A DNA stretch of 64,000 nt from Comamonadaceae bacterium (GTDB lineage Bacteria > Pseudomonadota > Gammaproteobacteria > Burkholderiales > Burkholderiaceae_C): the NCBI GenBank assembly GCA_947447975.1, contig CANFLU010000005.1, positions 44,315-108,314 of the forward strand. The letters are read 5' to 3'. A program made the translations under genes and the position numbers. The notes below the pieces were generated by a model, which had not been told where the DNA came from, did no database searches, and was given only the letters and a program-made list of their open reading frames with translations. Shown one piece after another: positions 16,351 to 25,000 of the stretch. Within the stretch, counting starts at the first letter, position 1. Each line of letters starts with the position of its first letter.

Positions 16351-17235
16351 TCAGCTTAGCGCAACGTCGCCTTGCATGGCCAGCCAGCCCTCGTGGTCCG
16401 AGGCCCAGACGCGCACGCTGCGGCCATCGGGCGCGGGCTGTGCGCACAGGCGCAGCGCGTGTGGGTCAAAAGTGGGGCGCAAAGCCTTGAAGCTAAATTC
16501 GTCCACGGTGGCATCGGGCACGTGACGGCGCACCAGGTCCAGCAACAGCGTGGCGATAAGAGGGCCATGCACCACCAGACCGGGGTAGCCCTCCTCTTGC
16601 ACGACGTAGCTGCGGTCGTAGTGGATCCGGTGGCTGTTGAACGTCAGCGCAGAGTAACGGAACAAGAGCACCGCATCGGCCAGCACCTCGCGCTGCCAAG
16701 GCGCACCTTGCTCGGCCACTGTGGGCGCAGAAACCACTTCACCCGCTTGCGCGGCGGCGCGGTACACGATGTCGTGCTCCTCGGTCAAGCAAAGACCGAG
16801 ATCGTTCGAAATGGCGTGGCGCACCAGTACAAACAGCAAGTCGCCGCTGCGTCCGCGCTTGTGCGTCACCGATTCGATGCTTGAGACGCGGCGTAGCGCA
16901 TCGCCCACGCGCAGCGGGTTGGCCGCCTGCCACCGCAAGCGGCCCCCGGCCCACATGCGCCGGGGCAAGGGTACCGGTGGCAAAAAGCCGCCGCGCCGCG
17001 CATGGCCATCGGGCCCAATCTCGCTTTGGCGGTGCTGCGGCAAAAAATACAGCCAATGCCACAAGGCGGGTAAGGCATCGCCCACCCTAGGTGGCGGATC
17101 GTCCCGGTCCAAGGTGGCCGAGAGCGAGCGCACCGGCGTTGCTGCGGCCTGATCTAGCAAGGTCTCGGTCCTGCAGGTCCAGCTTTGCAGATGGGCCAGG
17201 GTGGCGGTGTCCAGGGTTTCAGTGGTAAGCGTCAT
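16351..17235 (-). CDS. MaoC/hot-dog dehydratase-like protein (mesaconyl-C4-CoA hydratase type)
   Basis: Protein of 294 aa with two hot-dog halves. The N-terminal half has the FAS1/MaoC N-type segment (PALWHWLYFLPQHRQSEIGPDGH, then RMWAGGRL). The C-terminal half carries the hydratase-like FRYSALTFNSHRIHYDRSYV and EGYPGLVVHGPLIATLLLDL, with the catalytic Asp/His pair of the MaoC type probably in this region. It resembles HTD2/mesaconyl-C4-CoA hydratases. Together with the next gene (acyl-CoA dehydrogenase) it would form a two-step beta-oxidation-like module; the actual acyl-CoA is unknown. Confidence 0.8.
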   Translation of the reverse strand: MTLTTETLDTATLAHLQSWTCRTETLLDQAAATPVRSLSATLDRDDPPPRVGDALPALWHWLYFLPQHRQSEIGPDGHARRGGFLPPVPLPRRMWAGGRLRWQAANPLRVGDALRRVSSIESVTHKRGRSGDLLFVLVRHAISNDLGLCLTEEHDIVYRAAAQAGEVVSAPTVAEQGAPWQREVLADAVLLFRYSALTFNSHRIHYDRSYVVQEEGYPGLVVHGPLIATLLLDLVRRHVPDATVDEFSFKALRPTFDPHALRLCAQPAPDGRSVRVWASDHEGWLAMQGDVALS

Positions 17236-17343
17236 GGATTTTGGTGCGCTCGGGCTACCTCTCAGCCCAGGCGCTTTGCATTATTGACCCTGCGGGCGGG
17301 CACACACCTAACCGAGGGCACAAGCCTTAGGAACGCCGCATTA

Positions 17344-17772
17344 TCAACCGGCGATATAGCTATGCAATTGTTCAATAATGGTTTTTTGATGGGCCATCAT
17401 TTCGCGCACGACATCACCAATGGAGATCAAGCCGATGACGCGCTGGCCTTCCAAGATGGGAAGGTGGCGCACATGCTTTTCGGTCATGATCTGCATGCAT
17501 TGGTCAATATTTTGCGCTGCCTGGACGGTAATGACTTGCGCAGTCATGATGTCTTGTACCAAAGCAGCACTGCTGCTTCTGCCCTGGAGCACCACTTTGC
17601 GCGCATAGTCGCGCTCGGAAAAAATGCCTGCCAATTGCTGCCCATCCATGACCAGCAAGGCACCAATATTTTTGTCCGCCATAAGTTCCAATGCTTCGCG
17701 CACCGTGGCATCTGGTCGGATGCAATGGATGAGGCGATGACCTTCAGCTAAAAAAAGTCCTACAGTTTTCAT
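17344..17772 (-). CDS. Tandem CBS-domain protein
   Basis: Cytoplasmic protein of 142 aa made of two CBS domains (about 10-60 and 72-130), the pattern that binds adenine nucleotides. Key stretches are VREALELMADKNIGALLVMDG with GIFSERDYARKVVLQ, and IDQCMQIMTEKHVRHLPIL with GLISIGDVVREMM. No extra catalytic domain is attached, so it is probably a stand-alone energy-sensing regulator. The start MKTVGLFLAEG at 17772 has an AAGAAAG ribosome binding site upstream; a longer start is unlikely. Confidence 0.92.
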   Translation of the reverse strand: MKTVGLFLAEGHRLIHCIRPDATVREALELMADKNIGALLVMDGQQLAGIFSERDYARKVVLQGRSSSAALVQDIMTAQVITVQAAQNIDQCMQIMTEKHVRHLPILEGQRVIGLISIGDVVREMMAHQKTIIEQLHSYIAG

Positions 17773-18383
17773 AATAGATTTCTTTCTTAAAAGCACTTTC
17801 CCTGAACCTTGAACGCCGCAGCACTTAGCCAATGCGCGCTAGGCTGCTGACAAATACTGGTCGTAATTTATGGGCGGCACAAGGATGTTTACCCTTGTTC
17901 TGGGGGATTGGCAGCTTGCGCCCGATTTCTCGGGCGGGGATAGAACCCGCTTTGCAGGCCATGAAACTTTAGGATAACCCGAGCCAAAGAGAAATTTTTC
18001 TGCTGGGAATTTAAAAATTCAATAAATATAAAAACTTTTTTTATTACATCCATCGCTGTAGTAAATAGCATACAAAAAAACATGCCTTAAACCGACAATC
18101 CCAGTACCAGCAGGCTCTACAAAGCTTTTCAATTTATTTCTTTGGGGCACTTTGTAAGAAAAGGCTTGCCATTCCCATTATTTTTTAGATTGCTGATGGT
18201 TAAAAAGGTTAAATGGAAATCAATAGATCAAATGGACGGTAAGTACTAACCCTGTAGCCGATATGGATCGCCTTGCGTAAATTGCCCCTTGCCAACAAGT
18301 GGTACGGGTGAGGGTTGGCAGATTCGAAAAGTTCACGCATCCCAATATGGCGACTTGCCATGCAACACTTTTGGAGGCTATCT
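17773..18383. other. Long AT-rich intergenic region with two hairpins
   Basis: This 611-base divergent gap between the CBS gene and the NCS1 transporter gene holds no convincing protein gene. It contains a perfect 7-bp GC stem-loop (CGCCCGA/TCGGGCG, loop TTTC, 17919-17936), an AT-rich block at 18000-18090 with a GAATTT/AAATTC palindrome (18007-18020), and a 7-bp stem TGCCAAC/GTTGGCA (18290-18296 with 18314-18320) about 65 bases before the transporter start. It is long enough for a structured leader, but no known riboswitch consensus was recognised. Confidence 0.5.
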
Positions 18384-19838
18384 ATGGATATTCAAAATGC
18401 ATCCCCATCCCTGTATAACGAAGACTTGGCACCCGCCAAAGAACGAAATTGGGGGGCGTTTAGCATCTTCAATGTTTGGACTTCGGACGTACACAGTTTG
18501 TGGGGCTATTACCTTGCGGCCAGCTTGTTTTTGCTGTGTGGTAGTTTTCTTAATTTTGTAGTAGCCATTGGTCTGGGCTCGCTCGTGATTTTTGGACTCA
18601 TGAATTTGATGGGCTATGCGGGTGAAAAAACCGGTGTGCCCTACCCGGTTTTGGCGCGCGCCTCCTTTGGCATCTGGGGCGCCAACCTGCCAGCCTTGGT
18701 CAGGGCCATCGTGGCGTGCTTCTGGTATGGCGCGCAAACCGCTGCGGCCTCAGGAGCTATCGTGGCGCTGCTGACGCGTAGCGATGCCTTTATGGAATAC
18801 CACAAGACAACGCAGTTTTTAGGGCATTCGGGCTTGGAGTTCATCTGTTACGTGGTGGTCTGGGCCTTGCAACTCTTAATCATCCAAAACGGCATGGAAA
18901 CCGTGCGCAAGTTCCAAGACTGGGCCGGACCAGCGGTCTGGATGGCCATGCTGGTGCTGGCCATTGGCTTATGCGTAAAGGCCGGTGGGTTTTCCTTTGA
19001 CCATGAAATTCCGCAAGCCTTGTTGCTAGAAAAGACCAAGGACGCCGGCATTGCCGGTGAGCCGGGTTCGTTCTGGGCGCTGCTTGCAGTGGGCGCTACC
19101 TGGGTAACTTATTTCGCCGCGCTTTACCTAAACTTCTGCGACTTTTCCCGCTATGCCAAAAACAAAGAAGCGGTCACCAAAGGCAATTTGTGGGGTCTGC
19201 CAGTGAACCTGATTTTGTTCTCGCTGGTCGCAGGCGTGACCACGATTGCAGCCTTTAAGGTGTACGGCGAAGTGATGTTGCACCCCGAGCAAATTTCCGC
19301 CAAATTTGACAGCTGGTTTCTGGCCATGCTGGCGGCACTCACCTTTGCGGTAGCGACCCTGGGTATCAATGTCGTCGCCAACTTCGTCTCGCCCGCGTTT
19401 GATTTCTCCAACGTCTTTCCTAATTCGATTGACTTCAAAAAAGGCGGCTACATCGCGGCGGGTATTGCTTTGGTCTTGTATCCCTTTGCACCCTGGGAAG
19501 GAAATGCGGCACATTTTGTTGGCGCCATAGGCGCCACCATGGGCCCACTCCTAGGCATTATCTTGGTGGACTATTACCTGATTGCCAAAGGCGAGATCAA
19601 TGTTGCCGCCCTATACGACGAGCAGGGGCAATACCGCTACGGCAATGGCAGGAACCCCAAAGCCCTGATTGCAACTGCCATAGGTGCGCTGTTTTCCAGC
19701 ATCTTGCCTAACTTCACCACCATCCTGCCCAGCTGGTGGGGCCTGTACGGGTGGTTTTTCGGGGTGGTCATTGGCGGCGGCGTCTATTTCGCCCTGAGCG
19801 CGGGCCAAGCAACTAGCGCTGGCCAGGAAAACGCATAA
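18384..19838 (+). CDS. NCS1-family nucleobase/allantoin-type transporter
   Basis: Cation-coupled permease of 484 aa with about 12 transmembrane segments (nucleobase:cation symporter-1 family). Marks are the N-terminal NEDLAPAKERNWGAFSIFNVW, helix 1-2 region SLWGYYLAASLF, PYPVLARASFGIWGANLPALVRA and DYYLIAKGEINVAALYDE late in the protein. The start at 18384 is preceded by a good GGAGG site; longer in-frame starts are unlikely. Candidates for the substrate are cytosine, uracil, allantoin, hydantoin or thiamine precursors. A strong terminator follows, so it is a single-gene unit with a long leader. Confidence 0.93.
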   Translation: MDIQNASPSLYNEDLAPAKERNWGAFSIFNVWTSDVHSLWGYYLAASLFLLCGSFLNFVVAIGLGSLVIFGLMNLMGYAGEKTGVPYPVLARASFGIWGANLPALVRAIVACFWYGAQTAAASGAIVALLTRSDAFMEYHKTTQFLGHSGLEFICYVVVWALQLLIIQNGMETVRKFQDWAGPAVWMAMLVLAIGLCVKAGGFSFDHEIPQALLLEKTKDAGIAGEPGSFWALLAVGATWVTYFAALYLNFCDFSRYAKNKEAVTKGNLWGLPVNLILFSLVAGVTTIAAFKVYGEVMLHPEQISAKFDSWFLAMLAALTFAVATLGINVVANFVSPAFDFSNVFPNSIDFKKGGYIAAGIALVLYPFAPWEGNAAHFVGAIGATMGPLLGIILVDYYLIAKGEINVAALYDEQGQYRYGNGRNPKALIATAIGALFSSILPNFTTILPSWWGLYGWFFGVVIGGGVYFALSAGQATSAGQENA

Positions 19839-19864
19839 GTCTCCCGCCTCTCGTTGTTTCTCTT

Positions 19865-19893
19865 AAAAAGTGCGTCTTCGGACGCATTTTTTT
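19865..19893 (+). terminator. Rho-independent terminator of the NCS1 gene
   Basis: Stem TGCGTC/GACGCA closed by a stable TTCG tetraloop, extended by a G-T pair and an A-run/T-run, with seven T after the stem. It starts 27 bases after the transporter stop. Confidence 0.93.
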
Positions 19894-20047
19894 GACTTTG
19901 GTTTAAGGGGGCCTGCAATCAAGGAAAACGCGCCTAACTCAGCCTGTCACCAGAGGTACAAGACGGGGGCTTCAATAAGGCACAATGCGCCGCAGCGAAA
20001 TGCCATCAGGGAGCAGTGCAAATTTATAAAGAGAGAGAAAAACTGCT

Positions 20048-21118
20048 ATGAATCCTTTTGTATTCGTGATCCCGGTTGCCCTGTTAATGATAGGCATTGA
20101 GTTATGGGTGGCCCGCCGACGCGGCTTGCAGGTGTACCGCCTGAAAGACTCCATCACCTCGCTCAATGTGGGCACGGTGAGCCAGTTTGTGATTACCCTG
20201 GGCGCGGGGATGAATATTTTTATGTATTCGGTGGTCCTGGAAAAGTTTGGCGCCTTCGAATGGGATACCAGCAACCCGCTGACCTGGATACTGGCACTGG
20301 TGCTGTACGACTTTTTCTATTACTGGGTACACCGCACCGGGCATGAAGTGAATTTGTTCTGGGCCGCGCATGTGATTCACCACAGCAGCGAAGAATTCAA
20401 TTTGTCCACCGCGCTGCGACAGTCCGCTACCGGCTTTTATTTCAAATGGGTGTTTTACGTACCGCTGGCCTTGCTGGGCTTTCCGATGAAGGTCTATCTG
20501 ACGGTGGCCTTTATCGATCTGGTGTACCAAATCTGGGTGCACACCCAGTTGGTGGGGCGATTGGGTTTTCTGGAGTGGTTTTTGGTTACGCCGTCCAACC
20601 ACCGCGTGCACCACGGGCAAAACGAATATTGCCTGGATAAAAACTACGGCGGCGTATTTAGCGTATGGGACCGCATGTTTGGTACCTACGCCGACGAGCG
20701 CGTGGACGAGCCCGTGGTCTATGGCGTGCGCAAGCCGCTGCAAAGCTGGAACCCGATCTGGGGCAACGTGCAGCACTACACCTTGATGTGGCAGCAAATC
20801 CGCAGCACCTCCGGTTGGCGCAACAAGCTGATGTGCGTGTTCGCCGGGCCGGCTTGGTTGCCGCCAGGCGCCACCCCGCCACCGGAATTTGTGCCCGAAC
20901 AATTCGAACGCTTTGACACCCCCGCGCCCGGCTGGATGCAGGGCTTGGGCGTGTTTACCTGTGGCCTGGGCATGGCCGTGCTAGTGCACTTTTTGCTGAT
21001 TTCAAAAAACCTGGCACCCGGTAAAGCGCTGAGCTATTCGGCGGCGGCGTTACTGGCCTACCTGGTCATCGGTTGGTTATGGCAGCGTCCGCGCGTGATG
21101 GAAGCCGCCCATGCCTAG
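20048..21118 (+). CDS. Sterol desaturase/fatty acid hydroxylase-family membrane enzyme
   Basis: Di-iron membrane hydroxylase or desaturase of 356 aa. The histidine clusters are complete: HRTGHE, HVIHHSSEEFN and HRVHHGQNEYCLDKNYGG, embedded between hydrophobic segments. A C-terminal extension of about 100 residues ends with two more membrane segments (LGVFTCGLGMAVLVHFLLI and LLAYLVIGWLW). The substrate could be a fatty acid, sterol-like lipid, hopanoid or carotenoid. It overlaps the next gene by 8 bases, so the two proteins are probably made together and may interact. A GAGAGAG site precedes the ATG. Confidence 0.92.
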   Translation: MNPFVFVIPVALLMIGIELWVARRRGLQVYRLKDSITSLNVGTVSQFVITLGAGMNIFMYSVVLEKFGAFEWDTSNPLTWILALVLYDFFYYWVHRTGHEVNLFWAAHVIHHSSEEFNLSTALRQSATGFYFKWVFYVPLALLGFPMKVYLTVAFIDLVYQIWVHTQLVGRLGFLEWFLVTPSNHRVHHGQNEYCLDKNYGGVFSVWDRMFGTYADERVDEPVVYGVRKPLQSWNPIWGNVQHYTLMWQQIRSTSGWRNKLMCVFAGPAWLPPGATPPPEFVPEQFERFDTPAPGWMQGLGVFTCGLGMAVLVHFLLISKNLAPGKALSYSAAALLAYLVIGWLWQRPRVMEAAHA

Positions 21119-21710
21119 CCTGGCCTATACCGACGGCTTGCTGGCGCTGGTTTGTATAGGGCTACTGGCCCGTGCCAGCCTGCCCCTGGGTGTGCGCATT
21201 GCCGCAGGGACTTTGGGCATCGCTGCGGCATTGGGTGTGCTGCGTTTTTCGGGCCTGTACCCGATTCCGCAATGGCACCAATTTGTTTCCATGCTGGGTG
21301 CATGCGCCGCCTTTCCGTTGCTGGCCGTGGCCGTCTTGTGGCCCGATGCGGCCGTGGCCCGGCAGCTGAAGTTTGCCTCTATCTTTTTCATCGTCTTGGC
21401 GGTGATAGGTGTGTTGGCAGTGGGGGTAGCGCAAAAGCGGGTGGTGGTAGATGCGCTGACGGTCATCTCGGTGGTCGCGATGGCGATCAGCTTGGCCCGT
21501 GGTGGACGTTGGTCGACGGCGCTAACGGCGGTACTGATGCTGGCTGGCATGCTGCTGTTTGCGGCCAAGTCCACCCTGGTGCCCACCTTAGCACCTGGCG
21601 ACTTGCTACACATAGGCACGGCGATCGGCCTGTTTGGCTTGGGCGTGAGTGGGCTATGGAAGGACACCGTCTACATACCAGCCCAAGAGCCGCAGCCACA
21701 CGGCGCCTAA
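21111..21710 (+). CDS. Six-helix membrane protein coupled to the sterol desaturase-like gene
   Basis: Integral membrane protein of 199 aa with about six hydrophobic helices and few polar loops; family not recognised. It starts inside the last codons of the hydroxylase gene (8-base overlap), which indicates translational coupling. The end (GLGVSGLWKDTVYIPAQEPQPHGA) is polar. A role as an electron-transfer or stability partner of the hydroxylase is an inference from the overlap only; no heme or metal motif is evident. Confidence 0.7.
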   Translation: MPSLAYTDGLLALVCIGLLARASLPLGVRIAAGTLGIAAALGVLRFSGLYPIPQWHQFVSMLGACAAFPLLAVAVLWPDAAVARQLKFASIFFIVLAVIGVLAVGVAQKRVVVDALTVISVVAMAISLARGGRWSTALTAVLMLAGMLLFAAKSTLVPTLAPGDLLHIGTAIGLFGLGVSGLWKDTVYIPAQEPQPHGA

Positions 21711-21744
21711 AGCACGCCAGCGGCGGCGTTTTCAGAAGTCATTC

Positions 21745-22599
21745 ATGCTACAAGTTCATGCCAATGGCCTGGAGTTTCATTGCCTGACCCAAGGCAGCGG
21801 CCCCAAGGTGCTGTTGTTGCACGGCTTCCCAGACACGGCACATACCTGGCGCTACCAAATGGATGCATTGGCGCAAGCGGGTTTTTGCGCGATTGCGCCC
21901 TATTTACGCGGCTACCACCCCACCACCGTGCCGCCCCACGGCTTTTACGACAAAGCCACGCTGGTGCAAGACCTGGCTTGTCTGATCGAGGCACTTGGGG
22001 ATGGCGAACCGCTGTACTTTGTAGGGCAGGACTGGGGCGCCATCATCGGCTACGCCTTGTGCGCCGCGCGCCCGGATTTATTGCGCAAAGCGGTTCTGAT
22101 GGCGGTACCGCATCCGGCCATTGTGGCGGCGCATTTGCTGGACCCCAAGCATGTACAGCGCTCGTTTCACTGGTGGTTTTTTCAGCAGGCCGACTTTCCA
22201 GAAAAAGCGCTGCTGGCCGATGACATGGCGTTTATCGATTACTTGTGGCGCGAGTGGTGCGCGCCGGGTTACGCGGATCGGGAGCACATCCAAAGAGTGA
22301 AAGCGTGTTTGCGCCAGCCCGGCGTTTTGCACGCTACGCTGGGCTATTACCGCGCCATGTTTGACCCGACACGGGCGGATCCGGCACTTGGCGATCTGCG
22401 CGCTCAGATGGCCCGCCCCATTACCGTGCCCACGCTCGCCCTGAGCGGAGCGCAAGACCTGCGCGCCGAGCTGATGCGTGACCAAAACGCGTATTTCACC
22501 GGGGGATACCGCTACCAAGAAGTGCCCGGTGCCGGCCACTTTTTGCACCGCGAACAGCCCGCATCCGTCAACCAGCTATTGCTGGACTGGCTGCGATAA
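21745..22599 (+). CDS. Alpha/beta hydrolase, epoxide hydrolase/dehalogenase type
   Basis: Hydrolase of 284 aa. The oxyanion motif is LLHGFPDTAHTW and the nucleophile elbow is VGQDWGAIIG, so the nucleophile is an Asp as in soluble epoxide hydrolases and haloalkane dehalogenases rather than Ser. The cap domain contains WWFFQQADFPEKALL, and the catalytic His is in GAGHFLHRE. The start MLQVHANGLEFHC at 21745 is chosen; upstream in-frame codons overlap the preceding gene. It lies 34 bp after the membrane protein gene, so it may belong to the same lipid-modifying unit. Confidence 0.9.
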   Translation: MLQVHANGLEFHCLTQGSGPKVLLLHGFPDTAHTWRYQMDALAQAGFCAIAPYLRGYHPTTVPPHGFYDKATLVQDLACLIEALGDGEPLYFVGQDWGAIIGYALCAARPDLLRKAVLMAVPHPAIVAAHLLDPKHVQRSFHWWFFQQADFPEKALLADDMAFIDYLWREWCAPGYADREHIQRVKACLRQPGVLHATLGYYRAMFDPTRADPALGDLRAQMARPITVPTLALSGAQDLRAELMRDQNAYFTGGYRYQEVPGAGHFLHREQPASVNQLLLDWLR

Positions 22600-22602
22600 G
22601 GG

Positions 22603-23961
22603 CTACGCCGCTTTCGCCAGCGGCGTAGCAAAATGGTTTTCCATGTCGCGGCGCAGCTGATAGGCACGGGTGCTGGTGTCGATGGCGACATCGTCCCAGC
22701 ACAATGACTGACCCTGGCGTACCGGGCGCAGCAACTTGATGTCGTGCGCCAAGCCCAGCGGCAAGCCGCCCAGTTTGCGCGACGTTTCTGCCGGTAGCAA
22801 TTTGCCCCAGACGGTGTAACCGCCCTCGCCATCCAGCATTTCACCGGGCTGCAAATCGCGTTTGGCAGTGGCCACCACATCGGCATTCCAACCGGTGGCC
22901 ACACCGGTAGGTTCGCCGCGTAGCGCCACGCTAGCGACCGACATGCCCACTTCCAGACCAATCAAATGCCAACGCTTATACAGCGTGAAATAGCGACCAC
23001 TCGGGTCAGTGTGCGCGTTGTATTCCTCAAAGCAATTTTTGATGTAGTCGGTCTCGGCCTCCACCGTCACCCACACACCCATGCGGATGTCATAGGGAAT
23101 CTTGCGGCCATTGGCTTCCAAGGACGAAATCACCTCGACCATGCCTTTGCGCTCGAGCACACCGCCTTCTTGAATAGGCCGCGTCACGAAGGGGATGTCC
23201 TCCACACTGGCCGGTGGATAGAGCAAGCCATTGGACGGTACACCCAGCCCCGTCGCGTTAGACACTGCGCTGCTTTCTATCGAAGGCTTAGAGCCATCCA
23301 AAAAGCTGTTGAACATTTTGGGATTGAGCCCGCCGCGCAAGGCTTGCTCGGGCGTGAGACCATAGTTGCCCCAAACCGTATCGGGCGTGGACTGGTTGAA
23401 GTGCGGCAGCCATTTGTGACCGCGTCCTGCCGCCACCACCGGAAAGCCACAGGTGCGCGCCCAGTCGACCAGATCGCAAATCAAGGCCGGTTGGTCGCCA
23501 AAGGCCAATGAATACACCACTCCCGCTTGGGCGGCTTTGTGCGCCAACAAAGGGCCACAAAAAGCATCGGCCTCGACCGTGACGTTGACCACATGCTTGC
23601 CGTACGAGAAGGCCTCCAGGCAATGGTCCACCGCCGCAATTGGGTGGCCGGTGCATTCGACGATGACATCAATGGCAGGGTGCGAAACCAATGCGCGCCA
23701 GTCTTCACCGATGTGGGTCGTACCGTCTTTCAGTGCCGCATCCAATGAAGCGGCCTGCATGCGCTGCGCTTCCCATCCCACCCGGCTGAGATTGGCGCGC
23801 GCGCCGTCAGGCGACAAATCGGCGATGCCTAGCAAATGCACACCCGGCGTGCGCGGAATCTGCGCCAAATACATGGAGCCAAATTTACCTGCTCCAATCA
23901 GGCCCACGCGTATCGGGCGGCCCTCGGCCTGGCGTTGCTGAAGTTTGGTAAACAAGCTCAT
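22603..23961 (-). CDS. NAD(P)-dependent oxidoreductase with C-terminal SAF domain
   Basis: Protein of 452 aa with a Rossmann domain of the Gfo/Idh or homoserine-dehydrogenase type (VGLIGAGKFGSMYLAQI at about 19-35, ECTGHPIAAVDH further on) and a SAF domain at the C-terminus (DLQPGEMLDGEGGYTVWGKL, then LLRPVRQGQSLCWDDV). Members are often labelled FlgA-like or homoserine dehydrogenase, but the exact reaction is unknown. Its start overlaps the stop of the PhyH-type dioxygenase gene by 4 bases (ATGA), so the two act in one pathway, probably hydroxylation followed by dehydrogenation or decarboxylation of a polar metabolite. Confidence 0.82.
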   Translation of the reverse strand: MSLFTKLQQRQAEGRPIRVGLIGAGKFGSMYLAQIPRTPGVHLLGIADLSPDGARANLSRVGWEAQRMQAASLDAALKDGTTHIGEDWRALVSHPAIDVIVECTGHPIAAVDHCLEAFSYGKHVVNVTVEADAFCGPLLAHKAAQAGVVYSLAFGDQPALICDLVDWARTCGFPVVAAGRGHKWLPHFNQSTPDTVWGNYGLTPEQALRGGLNPKMFNSFLDGSKPSIESSAVSNATGLGVPSNGLLYPPASVEDIPFVTRPIQEGGVLERKGMVEVISSLEANGRKIPYDIRMGVWVTVEAETDYIKNCFEEYNAHTDPSGRYFTLYKRWHLIGLEVGMSVASVALRGEPTGVATGWNADVVATAKRDLQPGEMLDGEGGYTVWGKLLPAETSRKLGGLPLGLAHDIKLLRPVRQGQSLCWDDVAIDTSTRAYQLRRDMENHFATPLAKAA

Positions 23962-24839
23962 GCGGCAGCTTTCTGCTCGTCAAAAGGCACGGTAGAGGTT
24001 TGCAGCGCGCTGCCGGGCATGCCGTCTTTCCAAGGCAGATCAACCGGATAATCTTGGAGCAGGCAGTCGTCGGGCAGGCATTCGATGGGCGTGAAGTCGC
24101 GGTGCGCGATGTATTCGGGGCGCTTGTGGCGGCGGATATGGTTGCTCACTGCGCACAGGCTCAGGTACACCGCCACCCGGTTCCAAGGCGAGAGATTGCT
24201 GGTGGACGCGTGGACCAGACAACTGTGAAAGAGAATCATGGAACCGGCCGGGCCTTTGGGGCTGACGATACCGCCGTTTTTACCGCCGGCGCGCTCCACT
24301 AACTGGGTAATGAGTTCATTGTCCACCGTCCACAGCGGGTAGCTGGTGGTGGACAAGTCGTGCTTGGCGGCGACCACACCGCGCTTGTGGCTGCCAGGGA
24401 TGAACATCAAAGGGCCATTGTGTTCGTTCACATCGTCCAGAAAAATCGCGACATTCATGGCGCGCTCGGTAGGCATCATGTCGTCATTGAGCCAGGTGCC
24501 GTAGTCTTGGTGCCATTGCCAGACATCGCCTTCAAACGCCATCTTGCCGTTGATCTTGAACTGGTGCATGTACAGCTTTTCGCCCAGCAGCATTTCTACC
24601 GGTTCGATCATGCGTGGATGGCGACCCAGCTTGCCAAATGGCTTGCTCACCATATGTGCCGCAAAGTTGGTACGCACCGCATCGCGGCCTTTTTCGCGGA
24701 CATTGAAAGCATCGCGCTTGGCGTACAACTCGGGCACCGCGTCTAGCAGGGCCTGGGTTTCCTCGGGCGAAAACTGGCGGGGGAAAAAGAGATAACCGTC
24801 GCGGTCAAACTGGGCTAGTTGCTCGGGTGTCAATTTCAT
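23958..24839 (-). CDS. PhyH-family 2OG/Fe(II) dioxygenase, EctD-like
   Basis: Non-heme iron dioxygenase of 293 aa. The iron-binding H-x-D is in WQWHQDYGTWLNDDMMP, close to the ectoine hydroxylase signature (FxWHSDFETWHxEDGMP), and the distal His plus 2-oxoglutarate Arg lie in FHSCLVHASTSNLSPWNRV. No ectABC genes are nearby, so ectoine need not be the substrate; a free amino acid or other small zwitterion is plausible. The start MKLTPEQLAQFDRDGY at 24839 is family-typical. A -10-like TATAGT on the minus strand at 24905-24910 may belong to its promoter. Confidence 0.85.
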   Translation of the reverse strand: MKLTPEQLAQFDRDGYLFFPRQFSPEETQALLDAVPELYAKRDAFNVREKGRDAVRTNFAAHMVSKPFGKLGRHPRMIEPVEMLLGEKLYMHQFKINGKMAFEGDVWQWHQDYGTWLNDDMMPTERAMNVAIFLDDVNEHNGPLMFIPGSHKRGVVAAKHDLSTTSYPLWTVDNELITQLVERAGGKNGGIVSPKGPAGSMILFHSCLVHASTSNLSPWNRVAVYLSLCAVSNHIRRHKRPEYIAHRDFTPIECLPDDCLLQDYPVDLPWKDGMPGSALQTSTVPFDEQKAAA

Positions 24840-25000
24840 GGTGTGCTCGCTAGTAAGTGCGGAGCCGGACGGGCCAGCGCCGGGTGTGAATTCCATTTGG
24901 CTTCACTATAGCGCGCTTGGCTGGGAACACTCGCCTGCAGGTCAGGTTGCAGGCCGCGATCGCCAAAGACCGATAAGGGCTTAGGCGATTCGGAAAAAGG

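Noticed and set aside
17889..18083. Minus-strand frame of 64 aa in the large intergenic region
   Set aside because: Its start lies in AT-rich DNA with no ribosome binding site, and no similarity was recognised.
20102..20902. Long antisense reading frame (266 aa) within the sterol desaturase-like gene
   Set aside because: It is a shadow of a gene with complete His motifs; the antisense protein has no recognisable domain and His/Gln-rich composition typical of reversed GC-rich codons.
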